A stretch of 26,159 nt of DNA, taken from the NCBI GenBank assembly GCA_035294325.1, contig DATGLE010000089.1:1-26159 (forward strand), read 5' to 3'. This DNA is from DATGLE01 sp035294325 (lineage in GTDB: Bacteria; Chloroflexota; Ktedonobacteria; Ktedonobacterales; Ktedonobacteraceae). A model generated the notes under the pieces. That model saw only the letters and a list, made by a program, of their open reading frames with translations, did no database searches and was not told where the DNA came from. The translations under genes and the position numbers were made by a program. Of the stretch, positions 21,835-26,159 are shown in pieces (position 1 is the stretch's first letter; every line of letters begins with the position of its first letter).

Positions 21835-23085
21835 ATGCAACATCAGCTACCGCCTGCGGATCGCTTTTTGATTCGCGGCATCAATCAAAGCAACCTGCTC
21901 AATTTGATCCGTATGCATGCCCCCATCTCGCGCCCGCAACTGGCTGCGCTTTCGGGCCTCAGCCCCGTCACCGTGATGAAAATTACCGGCCACCTGCTTG
22001 ACCGCCATCTGATCGTAGAAAGGGAGTATGCGGAATCGACGGGCGGGCGGCGGGCGGGCCTGCTGGAAATCAATCCCGAGGGCGGTTATGTGATTGGTTT
22101 GATCCCCCAGCCCGACTCGTTGACAGCCGTCATGCTCAACCTGAGCAGCGACCTCATCTGTTCACAGCGCTGGCGGCTCGCTCTGCGCGAGAACGCCTCC
22201 CAGGCTATAGAACTCATTGCGCAGTGTGTCGAAGAACTGCTTGCCGAGAGCGGCATTCTCAGAGACAAGGTGATCGGGGTGGGTTTTGGCATGAGCGGCC
22301 TGATCGATGCCGAGCGCGGCTGCTGTGTCGATTCGTGGGTGATGCGCTGGAAAAATGTTGAGATCAGTCGCCCCCTGGAGGAACGCATCGGCTTCCCCGT
22401 TTTCGTAGACAACGACGCGAACTGCCTGGCAATCTATGAAAAGCTCTTCGGGCAGGGTCAGCCCTATCGTCATTTCCTCGTGGTCGCTATCGGGCGCGGC
22501 GTCGGCCTGGGCATCATCATCAACAGCGATCTCTATCGCGGGGCCTTCGGCGGCGCGGGCGAGTTTGGACATACCGTGGTCATCACCGAAGGCCGCCGCT
22601 GCGATTGCGGCAATCTCGGCTGCCTGGAAACTTATGTTTCCGAATCCGGGATTGTCAGGAACTACCAGGAATATATGCGGGCCACGACCTATCATCTTGG
22701 GAACGGCCTCGAACCCGCAGCGCCGGCAGCCACGCTCTTCGAGATCGGAGAGCGAGCCAGAAACGGCGATGAGACCGCCAGAGCAGCCATCCAGCGCGCC
22801 GGATCGCTGCTCGGCGTCTCGCTGGCGAACCTGATCAATATCTTCAATCCAGAATGTGTGGTGCTCTCCAGTCCCGACAGCACTATCCTCACCGGCGAAC
22901 TGCTGCTCGGAGCCATGCAGCAGGAAATCGGGCGACACCTGTTCTCGCAGATGGGCCGCGATCTGCGTTTTTTCACCGTCGAGCAGCCTGGCTATGAAAG
23001 CTGGGCGCGCGGAGCCGGCAGCCTGGTCCTGCGCCACTTTTTCGGCCCGCTGGCGCACGTTCGCTCCGAACGGACGCTCGGATAA
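21835..23085 (+). CDS. ROK-family transcriptional repressor (NagC/XylR-like)
   Basis: The protein has 416 residues. An N-terminal MarR-like winged helix (about 20-62, ISRPQLAALSGLSPVTVMKI) is followed by a ROK sugar-kinase-like domain. Recognised motifs are VDNDANCLAI at 191-200, the glycine-rich GRGVGLGIIINSDLYRG, GEFGHTVV at 243-250 and the zinc motif CDCGNLGCLE at 256-265. The DNA-binding N-terminus marks it as a regulator and not a kinase. It is divergent from the ABC/GH78 operon and shares operators with it, so it is the likely local repressor released by a sugar ligand. Confidence 0.93.
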   Translation: MQHQLPPADRFLIRGINQSNLLNLIRMHAPISRPQLAALSGLSPVTVMKITGHLLDRHLIVEREYAESTGGRRAGLLEINPEGGYVIGLIPQPDSLTAVMLNLSSDLICSQRWRLALRENASQAIELIAQCVEELLAESGILRDKVIGVGFGMSGLIDAERGCCVDSWVMRWKNVEISRPLEERIGFPVFVDNDANCLAIYEKLFGQGQPYRHFLVVAIGRGVGLGIIINSDLYRGAFGGAGEFGHTVVITEGRRCDCGNLGCLETYVSESGIVRNYQEYMRATTYHLGNGLEPAAPAATLFEIGERARNGDETARAAIQRAGSLLGVSLANLINIFNPECVVLSSPDSTILTGELLLGAMQQEIGRHLFSQMGRDLRFFTVEQPGYESWARGAGSLVLRHFFGPLAHVRSERTLG

Positions 23086-23178
23086 AGAACATCCTTCTTC
23101 CTCTTTCTTTTCCTGAATCGGCGCCTCTTTTGCATTTCAGAAAGCCATACGTTTGTATCTTATATATCTTATAAAAGT

Positions 23179-23273
23179 GTGTCTGATTTTCGGACTCCAG
23201 CGTTTGCTCGCGCCTGCGGCTTTGCCGCGCGAAGGCCCGGCCAGAGTGAGTGAAGACGCGGAGCTTCAGACAC
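23179..23273. repeat. Intergenic GC-rich module flanked by short inverted repeat
   Basis: GTGTCTGA (23179-23186) and TCAGACAC (23266-23273) flank a block. The block contains CGTTTGCTCGCGCCTGCGGC (23201-23220) and the small hairpin GCGGC-TTT-GCCGC (23216-23228). This is another copy of the module found at 13274 and 20042, here without a long perfect stem. Apart from it, the 259-nt gap 23086-23344 shows only AT-rich sequence. Confidence 0.6.
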
Positions 23274-23344
23274 CCTCTAAAGCCGTTTCAACTTTGCCGT
23301 TCAGATAAAGAGTAGCTGTATAGTAGACAAAAGGAGTACCCTCT

Positions 23345-23611
23345 ATGCCTATACAGATGATTATACTTCTTGTGCTTGCAGGCGTTTTGCTGCTTCCTGC
23401 CTGTGCGGCTCTCTTCTTCCGCCGCACAGTGGCAGCCACAGTTGAAGGCTTTTCCTGGAAAAGAAGTGTGTTCCTTCGAGAGCTTCCTGAGAGCGAGTGG
23501 CTGGCCCTTGATAAGAAGGCTACTTACACCTTGAAGGTAACGATTTTCGGGCGCGTCACACATATTATGCCAGCCGCGCAACAGGTCGTCGCTGCACAAA
23601 AGTCTGATTGA
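23345..23611 (+). CDS. Small hypothetical membrane protein, 88 aa
   Basis: The protein has 88 residues with one N-terminal hydrophobic helix (MIILLVLAGVLLLPACAALF), followed by FRRTVAATVEGFSWKRSVFL and a short hydrophilic domain ending in VTIFGRVTHIMPA. The helix could be an anchor or an uncleaved signal. LPAC resembles a lipobox, but the helix continues after Cys20, so a lipoprotein is uncertain. AAAGGAG lies about 9 nt before the ATG. No family was recognised and no partner gene is evident. Confidence 0.65.
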   Translation: MPIQMIILLVLAGVLLLPACAALFFRRTVAATVEGFSWKRSVFLRELPESEWLALDKKATYTLKVTIFGRVTHIMPAAQQVVAAQKSD

Positions 23612-23734
23612 TCGAAACAATATTCCGCACAGTGATTTAAGCTTAATCATAATCTGGCATGGTACAATGAGAAAGTGGTACAGTTGAAGGTTTTGTTTGC
23701 TTTAAGCCTTATTCACGCTGAAAGAGACTAGAGA

Positions 23735-24799
23735 ATGAAAGCTTCCTTCCTGCCAACGACGACCTATAGTATCAAAGCGGTGTACGAAGCAGGCTGGCCC
23801 TCTCCTCCCGCCCTGTTTGAGCCAGAGGCCGGGCAGCGCATGATGGCCGAGATGCTTGAGCAGGCAGAGTGTGCCGAGGAGGTAGGATTCGACTGGATCA
23901 GCTTTTCAGAGCATCATTACGCGCCCCTGCTGCTGCCAACCCCCAATCCGGCCCTCTTCGCGGCGGCGGCGAGCCAGCATTTGCGGAGGGTGAAAATCGC
24001 GCTGTTCGGACCGGTTCTGCCCCTGCACAACCCTATCCATGTGGCTGAAGAGGTTGCAATGCTCGATGTGTTAAGCGGCGGGCGATTGCTGCTGCTCTTC
24101 CTGCGAGGCGTTCCCTATGAGCTGCGCGCGTTCTCCGTGAATCTGGAGGAGACCCGAGCGATGACGCAGGAGGCCACGCGCCTGATTAGCCGGGCGTTGA
24201 CTGATCCGCAGCCGTTCTCCTGGGAGGGCAAATACTACCACTATCAGACCGTCTCGGTCTGGCCCGGGCTGGTCCAGCGCCCGCATCCGCCGCTTTTCTC
24301 ATCGGGCAACAGTCCCGAGTCCGCCACCTTCGCGGCCAGCCAGCGCCACGGGTTAGCGATGTCCTTTGCGCCGGCATCCTATGTTGCTCGGATAGTGGCT
24401 CACTATAAAGCGGAAGCGGCCAGGCATGGATGGGAGCCGCGAGAGGACCAGATCGTCTATCGCGGCAATATCATCGCCACCGATAGCGATGAAGAGGCGC
24501 AGCAACTGGCGGCCCGGCTCGCTACGCTGCCTCATCTCAGACGCTCTGGAGGCGCCCCCGTTTCCTCTACGGCGCCCGCAGGTCAGGAGAACAAAGCAGC
24601 CACCAGTATCAGCGACCTGGCAACCGCCCAGTTCTGCGGCAGCCCCCCAACGCTGGTGCAACAACTGAGGAAGCTGCACGACCTGGGCGTTGGCGCCGTG
24701 GACCTGGTGATCCCAACCAATCTGATGACGCAGCAGCAGGTCTTGCGCGCACTTGAGCTGCTCGGCAAAGAGGTGATCCCGCACATGCACGCGTTTTGA
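23735..24799 (+). CDS. LLM-class flavin-dependent oxidoreductase (luciferase-like)
   Basis: The protein has 354 residues. It has the bacterial-luciferase TIM-barrel pattern: LEQAECAEEVGFDWISFSEH (44-63) followed by HYAPLLLPTPNPALFAAAAS, then PLHNPIHVAEEVAMLDVLSGGRL (about 101-123), RPHPPLFSSGNSPESATFAA (about 194-213), and a C-terminal helix pair ending in VIPHMHAF. Such enzymes use FMNH2 or coenzyme F420 to oxidise or monooxygenate small molecules. The cofactor and substrate cannot be told from the sequence alone. The ribosome site is weak, and an extended -10 TGGTACAAT (23660-23668) about 65 nt upstream may be the promoter. The gene is convergent with the alpha/beta hydrolase. Confidence 0.9.
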   Translation: MKASFLPTTTYSIKAVYEAGWPSPPALFEPEAGQRMMAEMLEQAECAEEVGFDWISFSEHHYAPLLLPTPNPALFAAAASQHLRRVKIALFGPVLPLHNPIHVAEEVAMLDVLSGGRLLLLFLRGVPYELRAFSVNLEETRAMTQEATRLISRALTDPQPFSWEGKYYHYQTVSVWPGLVQRPHPPLFSSGNSPESATFAASQRHGLAMSFAPASYVARIVAHYKAEAARHGWEPREDQIVYRGNIIATDSDEEAQQLAARLATLPHLRRSGGAPVSSTAPAGQENKAATSISDLATAQFCGSPPTLVQQLRKLHDLGVGAVDLVIPTNLMTQQQVLRALELLGKEVIPHMHAF

Positions 24800-24870
24800 C
24801 TGGCCGCCTGTCAATCAAGTATCGCGCACAGCTTTGCCGGCGCTGCCTTAGATATGCTTTCAGCTGCCAG

Positions 24871-24912
24871 GCAGTGGAATGAGGACGCTCACGTCTGTCC
24901 TCGTTCCACTGC
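24871..24912. terminator. 16-bp inverted repeat between convergent genes
   Basis: The arms 24871-24886 (GCAGTGGAATGAGGAC) and 24897-24912 pair with one G-T wobble around a 10-nt loop. They lie 70 nt after the LLM gene and 38 nt from the end of the hydrolase gene. The position fits a bidirectional terminator, although no T-tract is present. Confidence 0.6.
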
Positions 24913-24949
24913 ACAGAGCCATTCAAGTCAGGCTGTCCCGCAATGGGCG

Positions 24950-25879
24950 CTAGATGCCCGTCGCCGCCGACTGTGTAACCCCGGGGTGCAGGTGCGCGAC
25001 GAACCAATCGCGCGCCGCCCCGCTGGCCTGCTCGAAGCCCGGTCCCACGTAAGCATCAAAGTGGCCTCCCGGCAGAACCACGAGCTTTTTTGGCTCCCGA
25101 GCACGGTTGAACGCCGCGAAAGCTTCGTCCGCCACCGCCAGGTGATCGCCGGCGGCAATAATCATGAGCAGAGGGGTAGGGCTGACGCGCTCAATGTAGG
25201 TTCCCGGCTCATACTCCATCAACATCTCTACTGTCCGCAGCGTCACCTCATTCTTCCAGGCTGGCGCCCTCGTGCTCCCTGTCTGAGTAAACCACTCGTA
25301 GGAATCGGCGGTTGGCAGCGCCGAGGGCGCCATTGGATCGGCGCTGACCACGGGAATCATCGCCGGGGGCTGACCGGCAAAGCGCGCCTCCCGATCCTGG
25401 TCAAACTGGGCACGCGTCGGGGCAATCATGTCGGCTCGCACCAGGCGCAAAATATTGCGGTAGCCGCTGACGAGCGGAACCTGGGAAACGACGCAGCTCA
25501 CCCGGCGATCAATGGCACCCACTACCAGCACATGCCCACCGCTGTAGCTCGATCCCCAGATTCCGATGCGCTCCCGATCTACCTCCGGGCGCGTGCGGGC
25601 ATAGGTGATGGCATGGCGGTAATCGCGCACCTGCGCCCAGGGATCGATCTCCAGGCGCGGCTCGCCATCGCTGGCCCCAAAGTTGCGATTATCGAAGACC
25701 AGGGCGGCCAACCCGGCCTGCGCGAAAACCTCGGCATAGCTATCGAGATACATTTCTTTCACTGCGGAGAAGCCGTGAGCCATAACGATAGTAGGAAAAG
25801 GCCGGTGTCCGGTATCAGGAAGGTACAACCACCCGCGTAAGGTGGTCCCTTCGGCGTTGAAGGCGATGTCTTGACGCAT
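24950..25879 (-). CDS. Alpha/beta hydrolase (dienelactone hydrolase/X-Pro peptidase-like)
   Basis: The protein has 309 residues from the ATG at 25879, which has AAGGAG 7 nt upstream; the reading from 25915 lacks a ribosome site. The N-terminal half reads LRGWLYLPDTG then TIVMAHGFSAVKEMYLD, giving the oxyanion-loop region. The nucleophile elbow is GSSYSGG (Ser111), the acid AAGDHLAVAD (Asp245) and the catalytic histidine PGGHFDAY (His273). A small cap lies at about 140-215. The GxSxxG elbow is typical of DLH, COCE and peptidase-S15-type hydrolases. No signal peptide is visible. Its substrate is unknown and it shares no promoter with the convergent LLM gene. Confidence 0.9.
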   Translation of the reverse strand: MRQDIAFNAEGTTLRGWLYLPDTGHRPFPTIVMAHGFSAVKEMYLDSYAEVFAQAGLAALVFDNRNFGASDGEPRLEIDPWAQVRDYRHAITYARTRPEVDRERIGIWGSSYSGGHVLVVGAIDRRVSCVVSQVPLVSGYRNILRLVRADMIAPTRAQFDQDREARFAGQPPAMIPVVSADPMAPSALPTADSYEWFTQTGSTRAPAWKNEVTLRTVEMLMEYEPGTYIERVSPTPLLMIIAAGDHLAVADEAFAAFNRAREPKKLVVLPGGHFDAYVGPGFEQASGAARDWFVAHLHPGVTQSAATGI

Positions 25880-25957
25880 AGGAAGACTCCTTTCGGTCTC
25901 CAAGATACAGTTCAAGCAAAGGCGCTACGGAGAGGACGAACTACGAGGAGGGCTGCT

Positions 25958-26101
25958 ATGGTGGGTCTGCTATACGGAAACATTCTCACGAAACACTATC
26001 AATATGCAAGATATAGCATACGCAGGCAGGTTTGTACAGTCTGGGATTGCCCCCGGATGAGAAGAGTTCACACAGCTTACGGCGAAAGCGTGGACCTGTA
26101 A
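25958..26101 (+). CDS. Possible small protein, 47 aa (low confidence)
   Basis: A GAGGAGG lies 6 nt before an ATG that opens a 47-codon frame rich in Arg and Tyr with two Cys (VCTVWDC). No family was recognised. The ribosome site is the main support. The remaining sequence from 25916 to the window end shows no other recognisable gene, repeat or RNA, and this frame may be spurious. Confidence 0.22.
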   Translation: MVGLLYGNILTKHYQYARYSIRRQVCTVWDCPRMRRVHTAYGESVDL

Positions 26102-26159
26102 GCGTCTGCCCGCGCTCCCACTGGATTTTTAAGTCTATCAGGAAGCGAGCGAGCGTCTG

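Noticed and set aside
22162..23058. 298-codon minus-strand frame
   Set aside because: It is antisense to the ROK regulator; no domain was recognised.
24854..25840. 328-codon plus-strand frame
   Set aside because: It is antisense to the alpha/beta hydrolase with its full catalytic triad, and starts inside a hairpin region.

Overview
The window looks like the chromosome of a moderately GC-rich bacterium, most likely a Ktedonobacteria-type Chloroflexota. This rests on the gene style, the near-consensus sigma-70-type promoters, a 23S rRNA gene that appears unlinked from 16S, and general resemblance of the proteins. It is an inference, because no single marker fixes the taxon. No CRISPR array, tRNA, integrase or transposase was found.

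Layout. Positions 1-905 hold the 5' third of a 23S rRNA gene on the minus strand. It has its own leader and a promoter near 1216-1246, with no 16S gene in front of it. Positions 1483-2914 carry two poorly known plus-strand genes: a four-helix membrane protein resembling SpdB/DUF2637 transfer proteins, and a 97-residue hypothetical. Positions 3011-4893 carry a divergent HxlR regulator and a NYN-domain nuclease-like protein whose two promoters share a TATGGTAT box. An M42 metallo-aminopeptidase, a small proline/glutamine-rich membrane protein and a polysaccharide-flippase-like protein follow, up to 8072.

Positions 8345-10602 form a compact plus-strand unit. A strong promoter with two operator-like inverted repeats drives a fused ArsR-type HTH/GNAT acetyltransferase (PAT/ArsN1-like), followed by an MFS transporter. 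This looks like a self-regulated detoxification-and-efflux pair. Positions 10735-15388 hold an aryl-acid adenylating enzyme (EntE/DhbE-like) and a FabG-like SDR on the minus strand. Divergent from them are a TrmB-family regulator and an amidohydrolase-2 family protein with altered metal ligands. A perfect 22-bp palindrome sits between the two divergent promoters.

Positions 15383-23085 are a carbohydrate utilisation locus: a GH78 alpha-L-rhamnosidase, two ABC sugar permeases, a Tat-type lipoprotein solute-binding protein, and a divergent ROK repressor. Matching TTAATTAAGTAA operators lie at both promoters. No ATPase subunit is present. The right end has a small membrane protein, an LLM-class flavin oxidoreductase and an alpha/beta hydrolase.

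The most unusual non-coding feature is a series of long, near-perfect intergenic inverted repeats (arms of 16-30 bp) at 4931, 8269, 10635, 13302, 18117, 20073 and 24871. Their arm sequences are mostly unrelated to one another. Several are flanked by a recurring GC-rich module close to CGCTTGCTCGCGCCTGCGGC. They occur between genes in all three relative orientations, including divergent gaps where a terminator would not be expected.
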